Positions 52,213 to 61,300 of a DNA stretch of 64,000 nucleotides are shown in pieces. Each line of letters opens with the position of its first letter. The first letter of the stretch is position 1. This DNA is from Clostridiaceae bacterium. Its GTDB lineage: Bacteria; Bacillota; Clostridia; Lachnospirales; Lachnospiraceae. The notes beneath the pieces are model-generated. The model was not told where the DNA came from. It ran no database searches and worked only from the letters and a program-made list of their open reading frames with translations. The stretch covers positions 62,001 to 126,000 of the forward strand of contig CAJTGI010000008.1 in the NCBI GenBank assembly GCA_910575435.1. Direction: 5' to 3'. Both the position numbers and the translations under genes were made by a program.

Positions 52213-54360
52213 TTATTTATTTGCAAATTTAATCTTGGCATTCTTGTGCAACCCATTGCCCCATAATACCTTCTTGCATTTCTTTTTCTGGGACTTGGTG
52301 CACTTGGGGATTTGCACCGTCAGCCTGCTGTATTTCTTACTGCCCGCCAGATAAAACGGGCAGTAGAAATCATTATCGCTCAACTTGCGATTGTAAGTCA
52401 TTCCCAGCCACTTCTTCCCCTTGAAAACTATCTTTTGCAGATTCTTGCAATCGTAAAATGCCTGGTACTTGATATTCTTAATATTCTTTCCCAGAACCAC
52501 TTCCTTAAGAGACGTGCAGCCGGCAAATAACTCTCCATTTACCGCGGCTATCCCATTGGGCAGCACGACCTTGGCCAGTTTCTTGCAATTCTTAAAGGAA
52601 CCGGCATTTAATTTCGTTAATTTAGATGAAAGGGCTACCTGCTTCAAAACCTTCCCGTCCTTAAACGCCCGTTTCTCAATTGTCTTAACCCCATTTCCCA
52701 TCACCACTTTTTTTAGATACCGGGTCTGGGAGATGGCGCTGTTCGCAATGGTGGTTACTTTCTTGGGCACTGTAAATTTGCTCCCCTTCTTTGCCTGGGG
52801 ATAGCGGTACAAAGTCTTCCCAGACTTGTTATACAAGACGCCCTTGGCAGAAGAAAAATATTTATTCTGAGAATCCACGGCTATCTCTTTCAGGGAAGCG
52901 CATCCCCAAAACATTCCCGACTCCTCCCATCCAGAATGGTATACAATCTTCTTCACCCTCTTGGGAAGCCGCACCTTCACAAGAGAAGAACAATTCGCAA
53001 ATGCATCATAATCTATCACAGTCAGCGCATCGTCCAACTTAATTTCCTTTAAATTCGCCGCGCCGTAAAATCCGCCTATGCCAATTTTCTTAATCCCCTT
53101 GGGCATCACATAACCGGCATCCTTCCTTCCCATAGGATACGCCACCAGTTCCCTGGTGCTCCTCTTGAGAAGAACGCCATCCTCTACCTGGTAATCACTC
53201 GCACCCGGAGAGACCTGGAAATCTGTCAGCGCAGGACAGTTCACAAAGCATCGGCCGAAAACATACTTTGCCGTATTCGGCACCGTGACCGTCTTAAGAG
53301 CCGGGCAATTCTTAAAGATCACATCCCATTCATGAATCACTTCCGGCAGAAGCACCTTCTGAAGCCTTGGGCAGTCAACAAAGGAGTCTTCTGACAGACT
53401 TGCCTTTGCCGGAATTTCAATCTCTGTCAAGCCAGCGTTGATAAAAGCATATTGCTCTATGGAGTCCAACCCCTTGGGAAGAGATATCTTTGCCAGATTC
53501 CTTGTTCCCGAAAAGGCATATTTATGAATGTACTCCACATGGGCAGGCACCGTGTAGGCGGCATCCTTTTTCGCCATCGGATAGCAGATCAGCGTGCTTT
53601 GGTTGAACAAAACCTGATCCACTTCCTCAAAATTCTTATTTTCAGGATGGACGATAAATTTCTCCAGGGCGGACGCCCCATTTATATTCCCGAATACAAT
53701 CAAATTTTTTCCCAGCGTGATCTCCCGAAGTTTTTGCGGAGCATCCATCCCATTGGCGATGCCGTCCTCTAAGAAGTATTCCATATAATCCGACAGGAAG
53801 ACCTTCTCTACCACCGCATTCCTGCACAGAACCTTTTTCCAGTTAGCACTCTTAACCTTTATCAGATTGCAGTAGTCGGGAATATACATCTCCTTCAGCG
53901 TCTTTCCCTTCTCGGTGAGTCCCTTCACATCCCCGTTGAGTACATCGAAATAATTGGTAAAATTATCTATGACCTTCAATTCATAGGACAATTTTTTTGT
54001 CTTCGTCTCCTCGCCCTCTTTATACTGAACCTCTGCCACAATATCTGTCTTGCCCTCCTCAACCCCAGATACGACGCCGGAATCGCTCACCACCGCTACA
54101 TCCCGGTTGGTGGAGGAATACTTTACAGACTGAATGCCTTCGCCAATAATCGCAATCTCATCTCCGCTGTCCCGGTAAAGCACCTTCTGATAACCTGCGA
54201 TGGCAGGCTCTGTCTCAGCAGTCATTGACGTTTCTTTCCCTTCTATTTGCCCCCCGGCGGCATAGGATGCAGTCCCTCCCGCAATCCACATCGCTCCCAT
54301 CCAAATCGCCACGGCGGCAATAGGCCTCATCTTCCTTAAAAATTCCATTCTCCTCTTCAT
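52213..54360 (-). CDS. BspA-like leucine-rich repeat surface protein (copy 2)
   Basis: A 715-residue exported protein. Signal peptide in residues 1-35 (IAAVAIWMGAMWIAGGTASYA). Residues ~50-130 form an Ig-like (Big-type) domain (VKYSSTNRDVAVVSDSGVVSGV). The rest is a ladder of LRR_5 repeats (LEKFIVHPENKNFEEV, IHKYAFSGTRNLAKISLPKGLDSIEQYAF), interrupted by hinge phrases such as STLICYPMAKKDAAYTVP. It ends in a conserved basic tail (KCKKVLWGNGLHKNAKIKF). No LPXTG or membrane anchor. BspA-like proteins mediate adhesion to host or matrix; that role here is inference. It lies 18 bases after a paralogue of the same design. Confidence 0.85.
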   Translation of the reverse strand: MKRRMEFLRKMRPIAAVAIWMGAMWIAGGTASYAAGGQIEGKETSMTAETEPAIAGYQKVLYRDSGDEIAIIGEGIQSVKYSSTNRDVAVVSDSGVVSGVEEGKTDIVAEVQYKEGEETKTKKLSYELKVIDNFTNYFDVLNGDVKGLTEKGKTLKEMYIPDYCNLIKVKSANWKKVLCRNAVVEKVFLSDYMEYFLEDGIANGMDAPQKLREITLGKNLIVFGNINGASALEKFIVHPENKNFEEVDQVLFNQSTLICYPMAKKDAAYTVPAHVEYIHKYAFSGTRNLAKISLPKGLDSIEQYAFINAGLTEIEIPAKASLSEDSFVDCPRLQKVLLPEVIHEWDVIFKNCPALKTVTVPNTAKYVFGRCFVNCPALTDFQVSPGASDYQVEDGVLLKRSTRELVAYPMGRKDAGYVMPKGIKKIGIGGFYGAANLKEIKLDDALTVIDYDAFANCSSLVKVRLPKRVKKIVYHSGWEESGMFWGCASLKEIAVDSQNKYFSSAKGVLYNKSGKTLYRYPQAKKGSKFTVPKKVTTIANSAISQTRYLKKVVMGNGVKTIEKRAFKDGKVLKQVALSSKLTKLNAGSFKNCKKLAKVVLPNGIAAVNGELFAGCTSLKEVVLGKNIKNIKYQAFYDCKNLQKIVFKGKKWLGMTYNRKLSDNDFYCPFYLAGSKKYSRLTVQIPKCTKSQKKKCKKVLWGNGLHKNAKIKFANK

Positions 54361-54378
54361 AATAACCCTCCTCCTCTT

Positions 54379-56454
54379 CTATTTCTTTGCAAACTTAATC
54401 TTTGCCTTGCGGTGAAGCCCTGCCGTCTTCAGGGCCTTTCTGCACTTCGTCCTCTGCTTTGCCGTACATTTGGGCACGTAGACTGCCAATTTCCCATAAC
54501 TTTTACTGCCCGCCTTGTAAAACACAGAATCATGGTCAAGCCAGTCAATCCATTTCTTTCCCTTAAAAGTCAATTTCCTTAGGCTCTTGCAATCCTGGAA
54601 GGCTCCACGCCGCACATACTTCACAGATTTGCCCACCACTGCCTCTTTCAGAGCAGTACAGCCGGAAAATGCCGTGGCACTCAGCGTCTTCACTTTGCCA
54701 GGAATAACGATTTTCTGCAACTTTGTACAATCGCTAAAAGCACCGCTCTCTATGAATTCCAACTTGGTTGGCAGTACAGCCTGCCTCAATGCCTTCGCCC
54801 GAAGGAAGGACAGCTTCTCTATTTTCTTCACCTTTTTGCCAATCGTCACCTTTTGCAGATACCGATTATCTGCAAATGCATATTTTCCGATTAGATATAC
54901 ATTTTTGGGCACTCCATAACTTTTCGCCTTCTTTGCCTGGGGATAGCAGTATAAAATGCCTTTGGTTTTATCTAGCAACACCCCTTGCACAGAGGAATAA
55001 TTCCTATTTTTTGCATCCACTTTAATTTCCTTTAGATTTCTGCATCCCCAGAAGCATTGCTCAGGATCATCTCCCAGATGCGCCTTTCGGGGAATGCGGA
55101 TGCCCGCAAGAGATTTGCAATCCTCAAACGCCCTGTACTCTATCCACTCCAAACTGCTATTTAATTTGATTTTTTTCAAATTCTCTGCACTGGCAAATGC
55201 CTCCCGCTGAATTGTTGCCGTTCCAGAGGGAACAGTATAGCTGGTATTTTTCTTCCCCATGGGATAAACTGCCAAAGTGGACCCATAATCCTTAAAAAGA
55301 ACATCATCCTTGGCAACAAACTGGCTCTTTCCGTCCGTAATCTGGAATCCCTCCAGGCTGGAACATCCATAAAAATTTCCCCCGTAGATTTCCATGGCCG
55401 TATTTGGCACGATAACAGTCTTCAAGGCATCACAATTCTTAAAAACCCCGCCGGAAGCCTCCAATTTATTGGGAAGTATTGCCTTATCCAGCTTGCTGCA
55501 GTCCCCGAATGCATTGGCTCCCAGGTTAATCTCCAAAGGCAGCCGGACTTCCACTAGCCCGGTCTTTTGAAAAGCCGAGGCTCCAATATACTTGAGATGA
55601 TCAGTAAATTTAACTTTGGTAAGCCGCAATGCCCCGGAAAAGGCATAGTCCTCGATCTTGACCACGTTCTCCGGCACCGTATAAGATGCATCCGCCCTCC
55701 CCCCAGGATAGCATACCAGCGTATCGCCAGAGAAAAGAACATTTTCTTTCACTTGGAAATGCTGGTTCCCGGGATGAACGGTTATCTTCTCCAGGGAAGA
55801 AATATTTTTCAGATACCCCAGATTCTTCAGCCCGCCGCCGATGTGAAGTTCCTTCAGATTGCTGCAATCGTCAAATATGGAGGAAGTGCATTCCTCATCC
55901 TCCCAATTACAATAATCCAAATATTCCAAGCAGTCAGACAGGAAAACCTTTTCTACCACCTGGTTATTGTCAAAGACATTCTCCTGCACGGCCGTTACTT
56001 TTGTATTGCCGTAGTAGCCAGGAATGTGCACTTCCTTCAACTGCTTCCCCTTGGTAGTCAGCCCGGTCACCCTGCCACTCTGATACTGGAAATAATTAGT
56101 GGAACGGTCTATGACCTGCAAGTCATAGGATAATTCCTTCGTCTGCAGTTTCCCCTCTCCTCCATAAGTAACCCTCGCCTGAATCTTTGCTATCCCCTCC
56201 TTTACAGGCGTAACCGTGCCACTCTGGGTCACGGATGCCACATCCGTCGAACCAGAAGAGTACGCCACCGATTGAATATCATCTCCCCGCACGGAAATAT
56301 CATCCTTTCCATCCAGGTAAATTACTGTCTCCTGCCCTATTATTTCTGGTTCCCGGGCAGCCTTAGCCCTTTCCCCGCCAATCAAAAATACCCCTGCCGC
56401 TGCCATCATAGCAGCAAGCACTCCTCTCCTCCATGCAACCTCATGTCTCTCCAT
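54379..56454 (-). CDS. BspA-like leucine-rich repeat surface protein (copy 1)
   Basis: A 691-residue exported protein with the same order as the next gene: signal peptide (GVLAAMMAAAGVFLIGG), Ig-like domain (VAYSSGSTDVASVTQSGTVTPV), the shared phrase STNYFQYQSGRVTGLTTKGK, LRR_5 ladder with YPGGRADASYTVPENV hinges, and tail CRKALKTAGLHRKAKIKFAKK. The pair is clearly a tandem duplication that has diverged. AAGGAGGG lies six bases upstream of the ATG. Expression may be linked to TTAAG direct repeats about 130 bases upstream. Confidence 0.85.
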   Translation of the reverse strand: MERHEVAWRRGVLAAMMAAAGVFLIGGERAKAAREPEIIGQETVIYLDGKDDISVRGDDIQSVAYSSGSTDVASVTQSGTVTPVKEGIAKIQARVTYGGEGKLQTKELSYDLQVIDRSTNYFQYQSGRVTGLTTKGKQLKEVHIPGYYGNTKVTAVQENVFDNNQVVEKVFLSDCLEYLDYCNWEDEECTSSIFDDCSNLKELHIGGGLKNLGYLKNISSLEKITVHPGNQHFQVKENVLFSGDTLVCYPGGRADASYTVPENVVKIEDYAFSGALRLTKVKFTDHLKYIGASAFQKTGLVEVRLPLEINLGANAFGDCSKLDKAILPNKLEASGGVFKNCDALKTVIVPNTAMEIYGGNFYGCSSLEGFQITDGKSQFVAKDDVLFKDYGSTLAVYPMGKKNTSYTVPSGTATIQREAFASAENLKKIKLNSSLEWIEYRAFEDCKSLAGIRIPRKAHLGDDPEQCFWGCRNLKEIKVDAKNRNYSSVQGVLLDKTKGILYCYPQAKKAKSYGVPKNVYLIGKYAFADNRYLQKVTIGKKVKKIEKLSFLRAKALRQAVLPTKLEFIESGAFSDCTKLQKIVIPGKVKTLSATAFSGCTALKEAVVGKSVKYVRRGAFQDCKSLRKLTFKGKKWIDWLDHDSVFYKAGSKSYGKLAVYVPKCTAKQRTKCRKALKTAGLHRKAKIKFAKK

Positions 56455-56581
56455 AGATAGCCCTCCTTTTTTGCTATATTAGAAATCCGGCCGCAGCGCA
56501 ATGCTAATCCGGCCAGCAGATTCAAAGAACTCTCAATCTTTTAGATGATCTATTCTTTGTTGCTACTATATCAGGAAATTT

Positions 56582-56619
56582 TTAAGAAAAACGAAAGAAA
56601 TTCTTAAGAATTCTTAAGA
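56582..56619. promoter_or_regulatory. TTAAGA direct repeats and 18-bp palindrome between BspA and Uma2 genes
   Basis: TTAAGA occurs at 56582, 56604 and 56614, with a GAAAGA at 56593, a 10-11 base period typical of OmpR-class response regulator sites. The last two form the perfect palindrome TCTTAAGAATTCTTAAGA (56602-56619). A similar repeat precedes uvrA. Confidence 0.5.
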
Positions 56620-56721
56620 TTGGCTATAAATTATTATTTTTTCGATATATAATAGAGAGAAAGAAGTTTTCTAAGGATAGCATAGCGAAAAGACAAAGCA
56701 TGCAACCGGAAAGGAAGTGAT

Positions 56722-57273
56722 ATGATGTCATTAGCAGCCCAAGAAAAAACTTATACCATAGATGATATTTATGCCCTGCCAGAGGGGGAGCGGGCAGAAT
56801 TGATAGACGGCCAGATTTATTATATGGCACCGCCTGCGAGAAAGCATCAGCGCATTGCAGGGGAACTTTATGCAACAATTCGTGAATACATCAAAAGCAA
56901 TGATGGCTCTTGCGAGGTGGACATTGCCCCCTTCGCCGTATTTCTCCAAGAGAGGGATTTCAACTACGTGGAGCCTGACATTAGCGTGATCTGCGACCCA
57001 GACAAATTAGATGACAAAGGGTGCAATGGCGCGCCGGATTGGATTATCGAAATCGTTTCGCCGAGCAGCAGACGGATGGATTATTATATCAAGCTATTCA
57101 AATACCGCACTGCCGGCGTGCGGGAATACTGGATCGTGGATCCTGATAAGAACTGCATCACGGTCTACAGCTTTTTCAACGAAGACATGCAGGAATATCA
57201 ATTTACTGATGATATCCCTGTGGGAATCTACCAGGGATTCTCCATAAACCTTTCCTCTTTGAGCATAATGTGA
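56722..57273 (+). CDS. Uma2-family (DUF820) restriction-endonuclease-fold protein
   Basis: A 183-residue protein with the DUF820/Uma2 pattern: YTIDDIYALPEGERAELIDGQIY, HQRIAGELYATI, VEPDISVICDPDKLDDKG, APDWIIEIVSPSS and KLFKYRTAGVREYWIVDPD. These contain the E...D...E-x-V active site of a PD-(D/E)XK nuclease fold. The biological role of this family is unsettled; it is common in cyanobacteria and Firmicutes. AGGAAGTG lies upstream; two adjacent ATGs leave the exact start open by one codon. It is divergent from the BspA pair. Confidence 0.88.
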   Translation: MMSLAAQEKTYTIDDIYALPEGERAELIDGQIYYMAPPARKHQRIAGELYATIREYIKSNDGSCEVDIAPFAVFLQERDFNYVEPDISVICDPDKLDDKGCNGAPDWIIEIVSPSSRRMDYYIKLFKYRTAGVREYWIVDPDKNCITVYSFFNEDMQEYQFTDDIPVGIYQGFSINLSSLSIM

Positions 57274-57294
57274 AAAACAATCCTATATATTTTA

Positions 57295-57330
57295 AAAGGC
57301 ATATGCCCCACGCATACGCCTTTCTTTTTT
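57295..57330. terminator. Bidirectional terminator after Uma2 gene
   Basis: AAAGGCATATGC pairs with GCATACGCCTTT (one mismatch) followed by CTTTTTT; it also precedes the stop of the convergent gene. Confidence 0.8.
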
Positions 57331-57331
57331 C

Positions 57332-57877
57332 CTACTTCTTTTTAGATTTTTTCCCGCCAGACTGAATCGTATCAATCTTGGCTTTCTCCTTCTCCCGCAT
57401 TCCGTCCAGCTTCATGCGCATCTTTTGAGAAAATTTCACCTTGCCCTGCTTCTGCTCCAGGCTGCTGCGAAGGCCCTTCACATCCATGATGTAAATTCCG
57501 CTGACCATGGCTCTGACTTCCTTTCTCACCGGAATCTGGTCATATATTTTTTCCTCGCATATCAGAGACATAATCTTCGGTCCAATCTTCGCCTTCACAA
57601 TGGGTACTTTCCTCCCCCGCATATATTTGGGAGTCTGATCCAGCACGATTTGGGGCAGGCCGGACTCATTCAGTTTCAGCCTCTTCTTATCAATTACCAA
57701 CAGAGACACGCTCTGGGCGGCGTTCTCCAGTTCTCTCTGAGAATTCTCCTGCCGGGTCTGCAGCTTCTTTCCATAGATGCTCAAGGCAACCAGAGCCGCA
57801 ACCAACAGCACGATAATCACGATGGAGACAATCATCCATGTGGAAATCCCCAATACTGGTACAAAAATATCACTCAT
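57332..57877 (-). CDS. Single-span membrane protein of unknown function
   Basis: A 181-residue protein. One N-terminal membrane helix (STWMIVSIVIIVLLVAALVALSIYG), then a short coiled coil (RQENSQRELENAAQSV), a beta-rich conserved core (SLLVIDKKRLKLNESGLPQIVLDQTPKY, KVPIVKAKIGPKIMSLICEEKIY, VRAMVSGIYIMDVKG) and a basic C-terminus. No known domain, but the core is the kind of conserved cytoplasmic domain found next to lipid genes in Lachnospiraceae. AGGTG lies seven bases before the ATG. plsC is upstream at about 95 bases. Confidence 0.75.
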   Translation of the reverse strand: MSDIFVPVLGISTWMIVSIVIIVLLVAALVALSIYGKKLQTRQENSQRELENAAQSVSLLVIDKKRLKLNESGLPQIVLDQTPKYMRGRKVPIVKAKIGPKIMSLICEEKIYDQIPVRKEVRAMVSGIYIMDVKGLRSSLEQKQGKVKFSQKMRMKLDGMREKEKAKIDTIQSGGKKSKKK

Positions 57878-57902
57878 TTCTTTTCACCTATGCCTTTCTT
57901 TC

Positions 57903-57920
57903 GTTACCATTCACGATAAC
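57903..57920. repeat. GTTACCATTCACGATAAC motif
   Basis: Short palindrome-like copy of the dispersed intergenic family, upstream of the membrane protein gene. Confidence 0.5.
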
Positions 57921-57972
57921 TTTCTATCAAACCATATTTTAGCATACCATAATTTAACAGGGAAGAAAAGAG

Positions 57973-58710
57973 TTAAAATCGCACCTCTTTTTTATTCTGA
58001 TCCACCTTTTCCTGGATAATCTCCCGCACCGCGTCTCCAACCTTCTTCTTTTCCACCCGCTCCATCTGGTCCATATAAATGGGCTGGCAATATTCGATAA
58101 TCACATGCCCTCTTTTAATCCAGGGAAACTGCCGTTCAAATATGGCATCCGTATTGTTGATTGCCACGGGAACGATTGGGCGCTTAGACTTCTCTGCCAA
58201 CTTGAAGCTGCCCAGATGAAACTCCAGCAGTTCATCTCCCTGGTTCCTAGTGCCCTCCGGGGCGATATAAATAGATGTGCCGCCCTTCAGAAGCTCTATT
58301 CCTTCCAAGATTGTCTTCATGCCCTGCTTCAAATCATCCCTCTCCAGAAAGAGGCAATGCATATATTTCATCCAATGGGAAATGACAGGCACCTTCTTGA
58401 TGCCCACCTTGGAGACGAAGCCCGTGGGATAGGGCGCCGTACAATATCCTACCAGAATGTCAAAAAATCCCCGATGGTTGAATACATACAATGCGGACTC
58501 ATCCTTTAGGATATTCTCCTTCCCTTTTACTGTCATCTTCACGCCGCAGATAAAAAGGATTGGCTTGAATCCCAGATTTACCACAATCTTTTGGGAAATG
58601 ATCGCCCTCATCCTTGGGTTGCGCTTTCCCACCAGAAATAAAATCAGAAAAGGAATCAGGCAGATGATTGAGTAAAACACCAGATAAATCCCCACCATAA
58701 TTGTTCTCAT
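57973..58710 (-). CDS. plsC: 1-acyl-sn-glycerol-3-phosphate acyltransferase
   Basis: A 245-residue membrane enzyme of phosphatidic acid synthesis. N-terminal helix (MVGIYLVFYSIICLIPFLILFLV), catalytic NHRGFFD (NHx4D), FLERDD, and the phosphate-binding EGTRNQGDELLEF, with VPVAINNTD as block IV. The start is uncertain: ATG at 58710 has GTGGA upstream, while ATG at 58743 has no ribosome site. A paralogous role in lysophospholipid recycling is possible. Confidence 0.92.
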   Translation of the reverse strand: MRTIMVGIYLVFYSIICLIPFLILFLVGKRNPRMRAIISQKIVVNLGFKPILFICGVKMTVKGKENILKDESALYVFNHRGFFDILVGYCTAPYPTGFVSKVGIKKVPVISHWMKYMHCLFLERDDLKQGMKTILEGIELLKGGTSIYIAPEGTRNQGDELLEFHLGSFKLAEKSKRPIVPVAINNTDAIFERQFPWIKRGHVIIEYCQPIYMDQMERVEKKKVGDAVREIIQEKVDQNKKEVRF

Positions 58711-58807
58711 AATAATATCCACGCCTTTCCACATCTGCAGCATTTAGATGCAGACACAATATTTGCAATACGAAAAAATACTTGCCTTTATTATCTCCTA
58801 CCCATGA

Positions 58808-59986
58808 TTACTCCTCGCCCATGCCATCATCCTCTTCGCCATCATCATTGGGAAGATTCTGGGACGGCTCCGGAGTCTGCGGTGCCTTGGTTGCCACAGG
58901 AGCCTTCGTAGGCTTGGGCTTTTTGGTAGGTTTCGGCGTCACGATGGGTTTCTTCGTGACTTCCGGTCTCTTCGTCTTTTCTGGCAAAGAAGCAGGCTCA
59001 TCCTCCTCCGGTGCCTCTGTCCTTTTAGGACGTCTCGTTTTTACTGGAGCAGCTGTTTTCCTGGCTGGCCTAGGCTTTCTCGTCGCCTTTGCTGCCGAAG
59101 ATGGCTTAGGCGTAGGAGCCGCAGTCATTTCCGGCTGATTCTTGTCATTGTCGTCCGTATCTACTACTGGATCGTCTTCCACTTTTTGGTCTACCGTTGT
59201 AATCTGGTAGTATTCCTCCAGGGTCAGTTTATTTTCATATAAATGTTTCGCAAGGTTTTTCCCCACATAGCGAATATGCCAAGGTTCATAGGAATATCCC
59301 GTAATCTTAGACTTGTTCTTGGGATACCGAATGATAAATCCATATTTATGGCAATTCGATTTCAGCCATTTTCCCTCTGGCGTCTTTCCGAAGGATTTTT
59401 CCAGTTCGCAGTTGACAGAATTGCAGCTCACATCAATGGAAAGCCCCGTCTGGTGCTCGCTGCTTCCGGGAACCGCAGACACTTTATCCGTCTTTGCCGT
59501 CCCCCGGTTTCTCACATTATTGTTATAAATCTGCTTCTGCCGGTCATACGAGCGGTAGGCAGATACGCCTTTTAACTGATATCCCTTCTTAGCCGCATTG
59601 GCAAAAAGCTGTTCCAGAGATTTTGCCGCCTGCTTCCTCATATAGCTTTTCTCATATGTTCCCGTAAAGCTAAATGGAATGTCCGGCACCATCAAATCCG
59701 CTGGAATGTAATCCTTGGACAAAAGATATGTCCTATTTACCAGAACGCCATAACTATCCGGGTCTGTATCCACTTCGATATATTCCTTTGGTACGGCAGT
59801 GCTGTTTATGAAATCCTCCATACTCTGGTCCTCCACAGGAGAGTTAGTATAATAGTATTCATACTCCGCCGCATTGGTGTCTGATTCTGCCCCATCGGTC
59901 CCGGCTCTATATTGCCCCATCCGGGAAGACAGCGCCCCAATAAAAAGTATGACGCAGATTCCCAGTACAATCGCTTTTTTTCTCAT
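58808..59986 (-). CDS. D-alanyl-D-alanine carboxypeptidase (VanY/M15B type) with Pro/Lys/Thr-rich tail
   Basis: A 392-residue exported wall enzyme. One N-terminal anchor (AIVLGICVILFIGALS). The M15 domain covers ~95-255: GVSAYRSYDRQ, the zinc ligands in SSEHQTGLSIDVS (His, Asp) and EPWHIRYVG (Glu, His). It trims the terminal D-Ala of peptidoglycan stems. The last ~110 residues are low complexity (KATRKPRPARKTAAP, TPKPTKKPKPTKAP), ending in an acidic tip (DDGEEDDGMGEE); this should span or bind the wall. GAGGAG precedes the ATG. No van resistance genes are nearby, so a housekeeping role is likely. Confidence 0.9.
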   Translation of the reverse strand: MRKKAIVLGICVILFIGALSSRMGQYRAGTDGAESDTNAAEYEYYYTNSPVEDQSMEDFINSTAVPKEYIEVDTDPDSYGVLVNRTYLLSKDYIPADLMVPDIPFSFTGTYEKSYMRKQAAKSLEQLFANAAKKGYQLKGVSAYRSYDRQKQIYNNNVRNRGTAKTDKVSAVPGSSEHQTGLSIDVSCNSVNCELEKSFGKTPEGKWLKSNCHKYGFIIRYPKNKSKITGYSYEPWHIRYVGKNLAKHLYENKLTLEEYYQITTVDQKVEDDPVVDTDDNDKNQPEMTAAPTPKPSSAAKATRKPRPARKTAAPVKTRRPKRTEAPEEDEPASLPEKTKRPEVTKKPIVTPKPTKKPKPTKAPVATKAPQTPEPSQNLPNDDGEEDDGMGEE

Positions 59987-60294
59987 GTTGCTCCTCGTCT
60001 TCTCTAGGACGCCGCTACTAAGTCAACGCCGCACGTTGCTATAAACAGCCATTCATCCTTTCATGGGATATTAATATTTTCCCCTTTTATTATCATTTTA
60101 CTATCGTCACCCAATATATGGTAAACATACTTTGGTAAGTATACCACATGTGGGTCTAAAGTGTAAAGAATTTTGTCGAATTTCGCGCAGATATTACTAT
60201 AAGCAGATACTATTCTCCTTGACGAATACCTATTTCAAGGTAAAATAAATAATATAAAAATACACATTTCATTATAAAAGGAGCAAAAAAGCAT
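59987..60294. other. Gene-free divergent region between VanY-type and ispE genes
   Basis: No gene seen. It holds an imperfect dyad GGTAAACATAC / GTAAGTATACC (60120-60145) that could be an operator, and an AT-rich TAATATAAA near 60255 that may be the ispE -10. Confidence 0.5.
60120..60145. promoter_or_regulatory. Imperfect operator-like dyad
   Basis: GGTAAACATAC (60120-60130), TTTG, GTAAGTATACC (60135-60145); 9 of 11 positions pair. It is centred about 145 bases upstream of the VanY-type gene start and 160 bases upstream of ispE. No regulator assigned. Confidence 0.35.
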
Positions 60295-61179
60295 ATGCCA
60301 AACAAAATTACCGTCAAAGCGCCAGCAAAAATCAATCTGACCCTGGATGTAATAGGGCGCAGGAAAGACGGGTATCATGATTTGCAAATGATTATGCAGA
60401 CCATCGACCTGCACGACAAAATCACCATCACTGAAACAGGGGACTCGAAGATTGTTCTTGCAATGAACAAAGCTTTGCCAGACGGCTGCCTGCCGGAAGA
60501 CAATCTAGTATGCAAGGCTGCAAAGCTTATGCAGGAAACCTACTCCCTTTCCAGCGGATTCCACATAAAATTAACAAAAAACATTCCAGCTGCGGCAGGG
60601 CTTGCGGGGGGAAGTTCCGACTGTGCCGCCACCTTGTCAGGCATCAACAAATTGTGCGGGCTGGGCCTGACAAAAGACGAGCTATGCAAATTGGGGGTTA
60701 AACTCGGAGCCGATGTTCCTTTCTGCATCAAGAAAGGAACCATGCTCTCTGAGGGAATCGGGGAAATCCTCACTCCTCTGGCAGATTTGCCTCCCATCTG
60801 GGTGCTTCTGGTGAAACCAAACATCTCCGTGAGCACTGCCTATGTCTACTCCCATCTAAACTTGCAGAGAATATACAATCATCCCAAAACCGCCCAGGTC
60901 ATAGAATACATTGATAGCCATGATATCTCTGCCCTAGGCCCGGAACTCTGCAATGTATTAGAGACTGTTACCATTCCCAGTTACCCGGTCATTGCCGAAC
61001 TGAAAGAATTTCTCATGAAGAATGGGGCAACAGGTTCTCTCATGAGCGGCAGCGGCCCTACAGTATACGGATTGTATCAGGATAAAACCCTGGCTGAGAT
61101 TTCCTATCAAACTGCCAGAGCCAAATATCCAAAATATGATGTCATCCTGTGCCAGACAAAATTGCCAGAGTCGGAATGA
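60295..61179 (+). CDS. ispE: 4-diphosphocytidyl-2-C-methyl-D-erythritol kinase
   Basis: A 294-residue GHMP kinase of the methylerythritol phosphate isoprenoid pathway. N-terminal KAPAKINLTLDVIGRRKDGYHDL, ATP loop PAAAGLAGGSSDCAATL, and C-terminal GSLMSGSGPTVYGL. Full length. AAGGAG lies eleven bases before the ATG. Downstream is a long leader belonging to the next gene. Confidence 0.97.
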   Translation: MPNKITVKAPAKINLTLDVIGRRKDGYHDLQMIMQTIDLHDKITITETGDSKIVLAMNKALPDGCLPEDNLVCKAAKLMQETYSLSSGFHIKLTKNIPAAAGLAGGSSDCAATLSGINKLCGLGLTKDELCKLGVKLGADVPFCIKKGTMLSEGIGEILTPLADLPPIWVLLVKPNISVSTAYVYSHLNLQRIYNHPKTAQVIEYIDSHDISALGPELCNVLETVTIPSYPVIAELKEFLMKNGATGSLMSGSGPTVYGLYQDKTLAEISYQTARAKYPKYDVILCQTKLPESE

Positions 61180-61254
61180 TGCCGGGGAAGCTTTCACATT
61201 TCTATTTTACCTTGGTAAAAATATCCAAAAAACTAAAAAATATTGGATAAAACC

Positions 61255-61281
61255 TAAGTTTTTCCAAATATCATCCGATAT
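61255..61281 (+). promoter_or_regulatory. Sigma-28 (SigD/FliA) type promoter for the gene at 61485
   Basis: TAAG-N15-TCCGATAT (TAAGTTTT at 61255-61262, TCCGATAT at 61274-61281). The stretch ATCATCCGATAT is shared with the flagellin promoter. Confidence 0.7.
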
Positions 61282-61300
61282 TATAGATACAAGAATAAAA

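Noticed and set aside
58808-59986. Vancomycin resistance gene vanY
   Set aside because: Only the M15 carboxypeptidase fold is shared; vanHAX and vanRS are absent.
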